From Candidatus Zemynaea palustris (GTDB lineage: Bacteria > Vulcanimicrobiota > Vulcanimicrobiia > Vulcanimicrobiales > Vulcanimicrobiaceae): a DNA stretch of 64,000 nt. The notes beneath the pieces were generated by a model. It ran no database searches. It was given only the letters and a program-made list of their open reading frames with translations, and was not told the DNA's origin. Each line of letters starts with the position of its first letter. The first letter of the stretch is position 1. The translations under genes and the position numbers were made by a program. Shown here in pieces: positions 50,510 through 58,367 of the stretch. Where the stretch lies: the NCBI GenBank assembly GCA_003134695.1, contig PLCB01000012.1, positions 1 to 64,000 of the forward strand, given 5' to 3'.

Positions 50510-52245
50510 TTCTTTTGCCTGACCCGGTCTCGTAACTCGGCGATGAAGGCGTCGAGCGGCAGCGCCGGGCGCTTCTCGTCGCGGCCGCGCTCGTTAGGAG
50601 CGACGGTTCCGTCGTTCTTTTCCTGGTTGCCGACGACGACGATGTACGGCACTTTTTGCAGCTTCCAGTGCCGGATCTTGTAGCCGATCTTTTCGTTCGA
50701 CTCGTCGACCTGTATGCGAAACCCCTCGGCGCGCAGACGCGCGGCGACCTGCCGCGCGTAGTCGAGTTGATGCTCCGAGATGGGCGCGATGACCGCCTGA
50801 ATCGGCGCGAGCCAGAGCGGAAACGCGCCGCCGTAGTGTTCGATCAGGACGGCGAAGAAACGTTCGAGCGAGCCGGCCAGCGCGCGATGGATCATGACGG
50901 GCGTGTGATCGAGTCCGTCGCTTCCGCGGTACTTCAGATCGAAACGCTTCGGCAGGAGGAAATCGACCTGCACGGTGCCGAGTTGCCACTTGCGGCCGAT
51001 CGCGTCGTGGACGTTGATGTCGAGTTTCGGACCGTAGAAGGCCCCGCCTCCCTCGTCCACCTGATAGGGCAGCCCACGCGATTCGAGGGCGTTGCGAATC
51101 GCTTGTTCGGCGATCGTGTCCGTTTCGATGCGCATGTGTTCTTCGCGCGTCGACAGAAAATACTCGAGGCCGGTGAAGCCGAAGGCCTCGTTGAGCCGCA
51201 ACGCCTCGTCGGCGGTCTGCTCGAATTCCTTTTGCAACTGCTCGGGCGTGCAGAAGAGGTGCGCGTCGTCCTGCGTGAAGCCGCGCACGCGCGTCAGGCC
51301 GTGCAGCGTTCCGCTGCGCTCGAATCGATAGACCGTGCCGAATTCGGCGTAACGCAGCGGCAGGTCGCGATACGAACGACCCTCGCTACGGTAAATCAGA
51401 ATGTGCCCGGGGCAATTCATCGGCTTGAGTCTGAAGCGCTGCCCTTCGACCTCGAGCGGTCCGTACATCGAGTGCGCGTAGTTTTCGAGATGACCGGAGA
51501 TCTCGAAGAGTTTCTCGTGCATGATATGCGGGGTGACGACTTGGTCGTAACCGCGCTCGCGCAGGCCTTCGCGAATGAAGGTTTCGATGATGCCGCGGAC
51601 GACGGCGCCCTTCGGATGCCAAAAAACCAGGCCGCCGCCCGCGTCTTCCTCTAGTGAGAAAAGACCGAGTTCTTGCCCCAGGCGGCGATGGTCGCGTTTG
51701 GCCGCCTCTTCGAGGAACACGAGGTACGCGTCGAGTTCCTTTTGCGTGGAAAACGCGGTGCCGTAGATGCGCTGCAGCATCGGGTTGTGCTCGTCGCCGC
51801 GCCAATAGGCACCGGCGACCGACATCAATTTGAGGGCGCCGATCTCGCCCGTCGAATGGGCGTGACCTCCGCGGCAGAGATCGGTGAAATCGCCGATCGT
51901 GTAAAGGGTAATCGGCTCGCCTTCGGGGATCTCGCGCGCGATTTCGACTTTGTACGGGTTACCTTTGAAGTGCGCGACCGCTTCTTCGCGCGTGGCTTGC
52001 CGCCCGGTCATCGGATAGTCGGCGGAGACGATCTCTTTCATGCGACCCTCGAGCCGACCGAGGTCTTCGGGCGTGAACGGTTCGGCGCGATCGAAGTCGT
52101 AGTAGAAGCCGGTTTCGATCGCCGGGCCGATCGTCGGCTTCGCTTCCGGAAAGAGATCTTGAACCGCATACGCCAGCACGTGCGCGGCGGTGTGGCGCAG
52201 TGCGTCGAGCGGCAGAGCGTCGTGCGGTCGGCGGGCGGCAGCCAT
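50506..52245 (-). CDS. thrS: threonyl-tRNA synthetase lacking the TGS domain
   Basis: This 579-aa class II synthetase starts at ATG 52245. It has the editing-type N2 domain with RHTAAHVLAYAVQDLFPEAKPTIGPAIETGFYYDF and CRGGHAHSTGEI. The class II core follows with the zinc ligands around KPMNCPGHILIYRS, RYAEFGTVYRFERSGTLHGLTRVRGFTQDDAHLF and GSLERFFAVLIEHYGGAFPLWLAP, and then the anticodon-binding domain ending with QEKNDGTVAPNERG. Typical bacterial ThrRS is about 640 aa with an N-terminal TGS (N1) domain; here the protein begins at N2. The upstream in-frame sequence is not TGS-like. Confidence 0.94.
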   Translation of the reverse strand: MAAARRPHDALPLDALRHTAAHVLAYAVQDLFPEAKPTIGPAIETGFYYDFDRAEPFTPEDLGRLEGRMKEIVSADYPMTGRQATREEAVAHFKGNPYKVEIAREIPEGEPITLYTIGDFTDLCRGGHAHSTGEIGALKLMSVAGAYWRGDEHNPMLQRIYGTAFSTQKELDAYLVFLEEAAKRDHRRLGQELGLFSLEEDAGGGLVFWHPKGAVVRGIIETFIREGLRERGYDQVVTPHIMHEKLFEISGHLENYAHSMYGPLEVEGQRFRLKPMNCPGHILIYRSEGRSYRDLPLRYAEFGTVYRFERSGTLHGLTRVRGFTQDDAHLFCTPEQLQKEFEQTADEALRLNEAFGFTGLEYFLSTREEHMRIETDTIAEQAIRNALESRGLPYQVDEGGGAFYGPKLDINVHDAIGRKWQLGTVQVDFLLPKRFDLKYRGSDGLDHTPVMIHRALAGSLERFFAVLIEHYGGAFPLWLAPIQAVIAPISEHQLDYARQVAARLRAEGFRIQVDESNEKIGYKIRHWKLQKVPYIVVVGNQEKNDGTVAPNERGRDEKRPALPLDAFIAELRDRVRQKN

Positions 52246-52323
52246 GAGTGCCTCAGGTTGGCCGCTTGGCAGAGCCGCGCCTTCGCGTAACCCTTTGTCG
52301 GGCGCGCTCGTTTTGGGTCTCGC

Positions 52324-53154
52324 ATGACGAAGCAGACGATAACGATCGGCGGCGACCTGACGGTGCATCGGATGGGGTTCGGAGCGGGCCGCATCTTGGG
52401 ACCAAACTTTTATGGCGAACCCGGCGACCCAGAGGCGGCGCGCGCGGTCCTGCGCCGGGCCGCCGAGCTCGACGTCGACTTGATCGACACCGCCGATTCG
52501 TACGGTCCGGAGATCAACGAACGGCAGATCGCCGAGACGCTCTTTCCCTATCCGCCGAATCTCGTGATCGCGACGAAGGGCGGTTACACGCGACCGCGGC
52601 GCGGTTGGGTGCCCAACGGCCGGCCGGAACATCTGCGCGCCGCCTGCGAGGCCAGCCTGCGACGCTTGCGCCTGGAGCGGATCGATCTCTACCAGTTGCA
52701 CGCGCCCGATCCCGACGTCCCGCTCGAAGAATCGGTCGGCGCGCTCGACGAGCTGCGCCGTGAAGGGAAGATCCGCCACATCGGGCTCTCCAACGTGAAC
52801 AGCGCCGAACTGCGCGACATCCGCAAGATCGCGCCGATCGCGTCCGTGCAGAACGAATACAACGTCGCGCAGCGCGAGTCCGACGACGTCGTCGACGCCT
52901 GCGAGCACGCCGGTATCGCGTTTCTCGCGTATTTTCCGATCGACGCGGGCAGCCTTTCGCGCGCCCGCGGCGGACTCGCGCGCGTTGCGCAGCGGCATCA
53001 CGTCACGCCGGCACAGATCGCGCTCGCCTGGCTGCTCCACCGATCTCCGGCCATCGTGCCGATCCCCGGTACTTCATCGTTGCGTCATCTCGAGGAGAAC
53101 GTCGCCGCCGCGGAGATTGCTTTGACGAAAGAAGACCTCGCCGAACTCGCCTGA
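52324..53154 (+). CDS. aldo/keto reductase
   Basis: This 276-aa protein has the catalytic tetrad in DLIDTADSYGP (Asp, Tyr), IATKGG (Lys) and YQLHAPD (His), with IPGTSSLRHLEENVAAA at the cofactor end. HRMGFGAGRILGP at the start and FPIDAGS resemble the AKR group near YdhF-like or pyridoxal-type reductases. The gap to the divergent thrS start is 78 bp. It is unrelated in detail to the other AKR at 43228. Confidence 0.92.
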   Translation: MTKQTITIGGDLTVHRMGFGAGRILGPNFYGEPGDPEAARAVLRRAAELDVDLIDTADSYGPEINERQIAETLFPYPPNLVIATKGGYTRPRRGWVPNGRPEHLRAACEASLRRLRLERIDLYQLHAPDPDVPLEESVGALDELRREGKIRHIGLSNVNSAELRDIRKIAPIASVQNEYNVAQRESDDVVDACEHAGIAFLAYFPIDAGSLSRARGGLARVAQRHHVTPAQIALAWLLHRSPAIVPIPGTSSLRHLEENVAAAEIALTKEDLAELA

Positions 53155-53228
53155 CGCCCGACGGCGCTGCGACTAAAGTCGAATTGCGCAAACTTTGACG
53201 GCCGTCTCGTGTTGCGAGAAAGAGCAAC

Positions 53229-53396
53229 ATGAGAAAAGTATCATTTCAAGACAACCTGGCTCGCCTGATATCGATGGCCCTGCAGCCGCTAACGCGTTTC
53301 GGGCAGCGGGATCTGCCGGGCGATATCAAGTTCACCGACTCGTTCGAACGCGAGATCGAGCGCCGCAGCCTGTACGCGACCCGACTTTTCCACTAG
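53229..53396 (+). CDS. small ORF, unknown
   Basis: This 55-aa ORF starts at ATG 53229 after an AGAAAGAG ribosome-site-like stretch. It begins MRKVSFQDNLARLISMALQP and is charged and amphipathic, ending LYATRLFH; there is no signal or metal site. Codon choice is like that of real genes. It lies between the aldo/keto reductase and the FecR gene on the opposite strand, in a space that otherwise has no assigned product. I do not recognise it. Confidence 0.45.
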   Translation: MRKVSFQDNLARLISMALQPLTRFGQRDLPGDIKFTDSFEREIERRSLYATRLFH

Positions 53397-53423
53397 TACT
53401 CCGTTCACGCGACGCTGCGCCGG

Positions 53424-55271
53424 CTAACCGCCGGCGTGCTTATGGTCCGGCCCGCCGCCTCCGCCATGCGGTGACTGCCCTGCGGGCGCACCTCGCGGCG
53501 CATTACCACCTCGGGGGCCTCCGCCGGCCGAGACGTGTGCATGTTGCACTCGCATCTGCCGGTACATCTGCGGAGCGGGCTGATGGGGCGTATGGTACAC
53601 TGGCGCCCGGTAGGACCGTGCGGCCGCTTGACGCGGCGCCGCTGCCTGGTGGTAACTGTGAACGGCCGTTGCCGCGCGATAACTGTGTACCGCCGGCTGC
53701 CGCTGGACGTTCACGTTAGCCTGGTGATGCACCATTGCGTTAGCTTGGTGATGCACCATTGCGTTGGCTTGGTGCGCGGTCGTCCCGTGCGCCGCGGTGA
53801 AGCGATTCGACGCCGCTGTCGTCTGATGGCGCGGGGCGCCGATCGCGGGGCCGATGCGTGACGCAAGATTCCTACTCTGCTGTTGGAATGACGATCGCCG
53901 CGCGATGGCCGCATTGCCCGCGAAGCTCCGCTGAGGGATCGAACGCATCGCGAGCTGGTGCGGAATCGACCGACCGCCGAAGCGGAGATTCGATTGCGTC
54001 GGGACCACCGGAACCGCGCCGCGAACGACTCGAGCGTCGCGGATCCGCGGCGCATCTACCGCCTGCAATCGTCCGAATCGGCCGCCTCGGAAGTTCTGAT
54101 AGGCGATCCCCGTCGCGGCTCCTCGCCGCGCGTTCGCATACATGCGCGTAAAGGCGACGCCGTTGACCTGCGCGTTGACGACGGTGGCGCTCGCTACGAA
54201 ATCTCTGCCGCGCCAGCCGTACCACGGGTGATACTCCTCATACGGCGTGAGCGGAACCCAGCCGATGTCGCCAAATGCGATGCCGACCGAAAAATTCGGC
54301 GTGCCGTAGGTGAAGAATGCGACGCGAGCAGGCACGTAGACGGGTTCGATCGCGACGGCCGGCGGAACCCAAGCCCAGCCGTACATGTCGCTGCGGTACC
54401 AGCTGCCGTAGTGAAACGGCGTCCAGCCCCACCGATCGTAATCGACCCAGGTCCAGCCGTAACCGTCTTCCCAGACCCACCGGCCGTCCCGGTACGGCGC
54501 CCAGCCCGGAGCCACGTCGGGGACCCAAACGTTGCCGTAATTGGCAACGACGACCCACTGTCCATAGCCAGCGAAATCGTCGAACGCGATCGTCGCATTG
54601 ACGTACGGATCGCTCAGCGCGGCTTCCGCTTGAACGTCGAGTGCCGCGTTCCATCCGTCGAACGAGTCGTATCCGACAGTAGCGACGTATCCAATGATAG
54701 GATCGCCCGTTGCGGTGAGCGTGCTTCCAGGACGCAGGCTAATCGTTCGCCCGGGCATCAGCACGTCGGCTTGTCCCGACCGGACGGTGATCTGCGTCTG
54801 GCCACGGCCGGTTACGCGGATGCGATAACTTCCGCTGCGATCGGGACGAACGGCGACCGACGGCGTATCGATTTGCGGTCGCCCATCGGATCCGCCGATG
54901 AGACGAAGCCCGACCGTACCCTGCGCGAGCTGCGCTTCGCGGTGACCGCGATTGAGATTGACGACTCGCAGCTCGGTGTTCGAGCCAACGCGGATTGACG
55001 AACGGCCGTCCATCTGTACGACGGCTCTGCCGCGATTCCCAGTTGAGATACGATCGCCCGCGAGGACGGGCGCGTTGTTGGAAGCAGCGACGCTCGTCTG
55101 CGTGTCGGCGCGCCGAATGGCAACGTCACCGCTCATCGAGGTAATGCGAGCGACGCCCGGTCCGGCAGGCAGTCGCGCGCCGACCGCGGGCGGGGGATAT
55201 GATACGATACTAATTAAGAGTGCGGATGCGATAGCTGCGGCGATCGCCGGGTGGCCGGCTGCTCCTCTCAT
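53424..55271 (-). CDS. secreted FecR-domain/tryptophan-rich protein with His-Gln-Ala repeats
   Basis: This 615-aa exported protein has a signal (IAAAIASALLISIVSYPP). Residues about 40-180 form a FecR-like beta-helix (ITSMSGDVAIRRADTQT, GDRISTGNRGRAVVQM, STTL-type SNTELRV). Residues about 205-390 are rich in Trp/Tyr repeats (YGNVWVPDVAPGWAPYRDGRWVWEDGYGWTW) as in DUF6600 proteins. The C-terminal 200 residues are low-complexity Ala/Gln/His with 8-aa repeats (HHQANAMV). The ATG at 55271 has GGAGG 7 nt ahead. It is likely a cell-envelope structural or sensory protein. Confidence 0.85.
   Translation of the reverse strand: MRGAAGHPAIAAAIASALLISIVSYPPPAVGARLPAGPGVARITSMSGDVAIRRADTQTSVAASNNAPVLAGDRISTGNRGRAVVQMDGRSSIRVGSNTELRVVNLNRGHREAQLAQGTVGLRLIGGSDGRPQIDTPSVAVRPDRSGSYRIRVTGRGQTQITVRSGQADVLMPGRTISLRPGSTLTATGDPIIGYVATVGYDSFDGWNAALDVQAEAALSDPYVNATIAFDDFAGYGQWVVVANYGNVWVPDVAPGWAPYRDGRWVWEDGYGWTWVDYDRWGWTPFHYGSWYRSDMYGWAWVPPAVAIEPVYVPARVAFFTYGTPNFSVGIAFGDIGWVPLTPYEEYHPWYGWRGRDFVASATVVNAQVNGVAFTRMYANARRGAATGIAYQNFRGGRFGRLQAVDAPRIRDARVVRGAVPVVPTQSNLRFGGRSIPHQLAMRSIPQRSFAGNAAIARRSSFQQQSRNLASRIGPAIGAPRHQTTAASNRFTAAHGTTAHQANAMVHHQANAMVHHQANVNVQRQPAVHSYRAATAVHSYHQAAAPRQAAARSYRAPVYHTPHQPAPQMYRQMRVQHAHVSAGGGPRGGNAPRGAPAGQSPHGGGGGPDHKHAGG
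53715..53762. repeat. two 24-bp direct repeats within the FecR gene
   Basis: Units 53715-53738 and 53739-53762 differ by one base and a degraded third follows. They encode the 8-residue HHQANAMV repeat. Confidence 0.85.
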
Positions 55272-55452
55272 TGCAATACCTCCATGGAGTCCTATGGGAA
55301 CGTACCCAGGTGACTCGATCGTTCCCCAGTGAGCGAACGAGCGACCGCACGGTGTGACGCGAAGCACCGGCAGCGCTGCTGAGGCCTTCGTTCGCGCTGC
55401 TTCGAACGTGCGCTCGGGCGCTCGAACGCTGAATAATGCTGAATAATAATGA

Positions 55453-55477
55453 AGAAGCCTTACATCGTAAGGCTTCT
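55453..55477 (-). terminator. terminator hairpin after tRNA-Val
   Basis: AGAAGCCTTAC (55453-55463 read on the other strand), loop ATC, GTAAGGCTTCT (55467-55477) form an 11-bp stem directly downstream of tRNA-Val on the minus strand, followed by a T/A-rich run (CATTATTATTC). Confidence 0.75.
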
Positions 55478-55480
55478 CAA

Positions 55481-55555
55481 TGGTGGGCACGGTTGGTATC
55501 GAACCAACGACCTCTACAGTGTCAATGTAGCGCTCTCCCCCTGAGCTACGCGCCC
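55481..55555 (-). tRNA. tRNA-Val (GAC) with encoded CCA
   Basis: The acceptor GGGCGCG/CGTGCCC closes with one G-U pair, the discriminator is A and CCA is encoded (55481-55483). The anticodon stem CTACA/TGTAG holds TTGACAC, giving anticodon GAC. The T-loop is GGTTCGATACC. Confidence 0.94.
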
Positions 55556-55681
55556 CTTTCGTTCGTAAGCGTGGAGATTTAGGCTCCTGCTATTTGCTTC
55601 CTGTTGCGCTTTTGTCACCGGCTTTGTACGTAGCCGACCTGGGAGTCAAATTGAATCGTGCCAGCCCACGCCGCAACCTGG
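55556..55681. promoter_or_regulatory. intergenic region upstream of tRNA-Val
   Basis: This 126-bp gap holds the promoter for tRNA-Val (minus) and the 3' flank of the secreted-protein gene. AGTCAA at 55644-55649 reads TTGACT on the minus strand and could be a -35, but its partner is weak. Confidence 0.25.
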
Positions 55682-56161
55682 CTACGCGCCGCCGCAGCCG
55701 TGCTGGCTACCGCCGGAGTACTGCTTTTTCTGACGCTCGTCGTAGACGCGATAGATGCGGCCGCGCGGATCCTTGTCGGGATCGCAATAGTCGGTGGGCG
55801 GCGGTACGCTGACGAGGCACACTTGGACCTTGTCACCGGCGCGTTCGGCTTGCATGGTCTTGTTATCCGCGCTGCCTTGGTAGTGTGTCACTGTGACCTG
55901 CGACGGCGGAAGCGCGGGATCCGAGCCGAGCGTCGTCTTGTACGTTACGCTCACGCCGCTCATTTGGAAGTCTTGGGCCGAGAACGTCTTTTGCCCGACG
56001 GAGCCGAGTCTCGGCGTGACCGAGACGACCGTCGTTTCGACGCACGGAATCGAACGATAGTGCCACGGCCCTCCTTTGTACGGATCCTGTACTTGCGCGG
56101 ATGCCGGGAGCGAAGACAGTACGAAGGCTGCTGTGATCGAGGCAAAACCAAGCCGTCTCAT
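55682..56161 (-). CDS. secreted protein of unknown function
   Basis: This 159-aa protein has a signal peptide (FASITAAFVLSSLPASAQ). The body has four cysteines, beta-type stretches (VTVTHYQGSADNKT, VQVCLVSVPPP) and a Gly-Cys-rich end. I do not recognise it. It is coupled by an ATGA-type overlap to the DUF5069 gene upstream. Confidence 0.65.
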   Translation of the reverse strand: MRRLGFASITAAFVLSSLPASAQVQDPYKGGPWHYRSIPCVETTVVSVTPRLGSVGQKTFSAQDFQMSGVSVTYKTTLGSDPALPPSQVTVTHYQGSADNKTMQAERAGDKVQVCLVSVPPPTDYCDPDKDPRGRIYRVYDERQKKQYSGGSQHGCGGA

Positions 56162-56610
56162 CGGGCGACCGCCGGCTTCTGCGCAACTTGCGCGTGCAGG
56201 CAAGACCAATCGTCGAGATCGTTGAGCGCGACGCCGTTCCAAAGGTCCGAGTCGGTAAGGTTGAGTGCCGCACGGCGCGGGATCGCGAGCTCGTCGCGCA
56301 TCCGGCGCGTGAGGACCGCTTCGTTGTGCGCGGCGATCGAGACGGGATCGAGTTTCGTCGCATGCTCGCGCACCCAGGCTTCGAGCTGCTGATAGTCGGG
56401 TTTCTCGTTCTCGATGTACGCGACGAAAGCGCCACGATCGACGCCGATGTTGTCGCAGGTGAACTCGTCGAAGCCACCTTCGCCGTGCCGATAGCCTTCC
56501 GGCAACCGGCCACACGCGAACAACAAGATCTTCAACCAGAGCCGCGGTAGGTGGCAGATGCCGAGCGGGCCCTTCACGCTTGAGCTGATCAACGGATAGA
56601 TCGCTTCCAT
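56158..56610 (-). CDS. DUF5069 domain protein
   Basis: This 150-aa cytoplasmic protein has LPRLWLKILLFACGRLPEGYRHGEGGFDEFTCDNIGVDRGAFVAYI, the core pattern of DUF5069, and then ARTKLDP-like segments. The function is unknown. AAAGGTAG precedes the ATG. It lies upstream of, and overlaps, the secreted-protein gene. Confidence 0.75.
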   Translation of the reverse strand: MEAIYPLISSSVKGPLGICHLPRLWLKILLFACGRLPEGYRHGEGGFDEFTCDNIGVDRGAFVAYIENEKPDYQQLEAWVREHATKLDPVSIAAHNEAVLTRRMRDELAIPRRAALNLTDSDLWNGVALNDLDDWSCLHAQVAQKPAVAR

Positions 56611-56655
56611 GCTCTACCTTTCGAAGAAACCCGGCTTCGGTCCCTGTGACCTCGT

Positions 56656-57942
56656 TCAGGCGTAAAGCCAGCGGCGCGTCTCGGGAAGTTCGGTGACGCC
56701 GTCCGCTCTCGGTCGCGCGAGCAGGGACTGAAAGATTCCCGTGCGCCCGCTCGCGAAGCCCTGCGCGCTGCCCGCGATGTAGAGACGCCACACGCGATAG
56801 GTGCGCAGACCGCTCGCCGAGATCGCCGCCGCCGCGTTGCGCTCGAGATTCGCCGCCCACGCGCGCAGCGTGCGCGTGTAATGCTCGCGCAGGTTCTCAA
56901 CGTCACGGACTTCGAAGCCGATGCGTTCGGCAGCAGCGAGCAGCTCGGAGATTGGAAGCAAATCGCCGTCCGGGAAAACATAGCGACCCAAGAAACCTGT
57001 GGCGCGATAGCCGCGCCGCTGCCGCGATTGTTCGGCGATGCCGTGATTCAAGAAAAGTCCGCCCGGCCGCAGCGCCCGAAATGCCGACCGGAAATAATCC
57101 GCCAATCGTTCGCGTCCGACGTGTTCGACCATACCGATGCTGACCACTTTGTCGAATCTCGCGTCGCCGAGGTCACGATAATCGCGCAGTTCGACGTGCG
57201 CACGGTCGCCGACCCCCGCAGCCGCGATGCGCCGCTGCGTCTCTTCATACTGGACGCGGCTCAACGTGATGCCCAGCACGCGCGCGCCATACTCGGCGGC
57301 ACGGATGATGAGAGAGCCCCAACCACACCCGATGTCGAGCAGCGAATCGTTCGGCGCCAGGTTCACTTTGCGCAAGACGTAGTCGAGTTTCGCCAATTGA
57401 GCTTCCTCGAGCGAGCGAGTCTCGCCCTCGAAGTAGGCACATGAGTAAACCAGTCGCGAGTCGAGAAACGCGCGATAGAATTCGACCGGCTGGTCGTAAT
57501 GGAAGCGGATCGCCGCTTCGTCGCGCGCGCGAGAATGCAGCACGCCTTCGAGTTGAGCGGTATTTTCGTCGGTCGATTTCGGCGGTCGCGGAAGTCGATG
57601 GAGCCAAAAACCGAGTGACACCTTGGCGAATCCACCGAGTCGATCGGCCGAGCGCGTCAACAGGTCCACCGCGGCTTCCAGATCGCCCTCGATGTCGAGC
57701 GCGCCCTCTACGAACGCGCGTCCAGGATTGAGATCGAACGGCGGCGTGAAGGCGGCGCGCAATGCGTACGGCGCCTGAACGTTCAGAATGAATCGCTCGT
57801 CTGCCTGAGCGGGAATGACGGTGCCGTCCCAAAACCGAATCGCGAAACGGCGCGCATAGTACGGCCCGAACAGGGTACGCAACACGCGAATCGAGCGTTT
57901 AACCCAGCGATTCCGGATTCTCGGCTTGCGGCGCGCGATCAC
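56656..57942 (-). CDS. cfa: cyclopropane-fatty-acyl-phospholipid synthase family methyltransferase
   Basis: This SAM-dependent enzyme of about 428 aa methylenates or methylates unsaturated lipid acyl chains at the membrane. It has an N-terminal lipid-binding domain, then FHYDQPVEFYRAFLDSRLVYSCAYFE, the SAM motif LLDIGCGWGSL, GITLSRVQYEET and GMVEHVGRERLADYF, with NHGIA and FPDG. GTG 57942 is chosen because it starts 9 nt after the thioesterase; the frame is open to 57990, overlapping that gene. Adjacent fatty-acyl thioesterase suggests shared lipid metabolism. Confidence 0.92.
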   Translation of the reverse strand: MIARRKPRIRNRWVKRSIRVLRTLFGPYYARRFAIRFWDGTVIPAQADERFILNVQAPYALRAAFTPPFDLNPGRAFVEGALDIEGDLEAAVDLLTRSADRLGGFAKVSLGFWLHRLPRPPKSTDENTAQLEGVLHSRARDEAAIRFHYDQPVEFYRAFLDSRLVYSCAYFEGETRSLEEAQLAKLDYVLRKVNLAPNDSLLDIGCGWGSLIIRAAEYGARVLGITLSRVQYEETQRRIAAAGVGDRAHVELRDYRDLGDARFDKVVSIGMVEHVGRERLADYFRSAFRALRPGGLFLNHGIAEQSRQRRGYRATGFLGRYVFPDGDLLPISELLAAAERIGFEVRDVENLREHYTRTLRAWAANLERNAAAAISASGLRTYRVWRLYIAGSAQGFASGRTGIFQSLLARPRADGVTELPETRRWLYA

Positions 57943-57950
57943 GTGACCAT

Positions 57951-58367
57951 TTAGACGCGTTCTTCGAACGCCTCCACCCTCTTGCGCCACTCGTCCGGAA
58001 CGACGATCGATTCGTTCGTCTTATAGTTCATCGCGACGGTCGTGGTGAGGATCTTGGCGCAGCGAATCTTGCGATCTTCGCTCCAGACCTCGTAAGAGTA
58101 ATCGAACGATTTCCGTCCGAAGCGGCTGACGCGGCAGCCGATGGCGACTTGTTCGCGATAATAGACCGGCGCTTCATAATCGACGGTCATGCGGCCCATG
58201 ATCATTCCGCGCTCGCTCGTGATATCTTCGCCCAGCACGTCGCAGAAATACTCGCTGCGAATCTGCTCCGCCCAGCGCACGTAGGCGGTGTTGTTGACGT
58301 GGCGGAGCATGTCGATATCGGCGAACGGGACGCGAAACCGCTGGATGAACCGGTAGCCTTCGAGCAT
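57951..58367 (-). CDS. acyl-CoA thioesterase, 4HBT hot-dog fold
   Basis: This 138-aa protein has FRVPFADIDMLRHVNNTAYVRWAEQIR, the conserved Asp and HVNN of YbgC/4-hydroxybenzoyl-CoA thioesterase-like enzymes, and VDYEAPVYYREQVAIG. It hydrolyses an acyl-CoA of unknown chain length. Its ATG follows the TPR gene stop directly. Confidence 0.9.
   Translation of the reverse strand: MLEGYRFIQRFRVPFADIDMLRHVNNTAYVRWAEQIRSEYFCDVLGEDITSERGMIMGRMTVDYEAPVYYREQVAIGCRVSRFGRKSFDYSYEVWSEDRKIRCAKILTTTVAMNYKTNESIVVPDEWRKRVEAFEERV

Noticed and set aside
53715-53762. CRISPR-like repeats
   Set aside because: Only two adjacent 24-bp units without spacers, inside a coding region.
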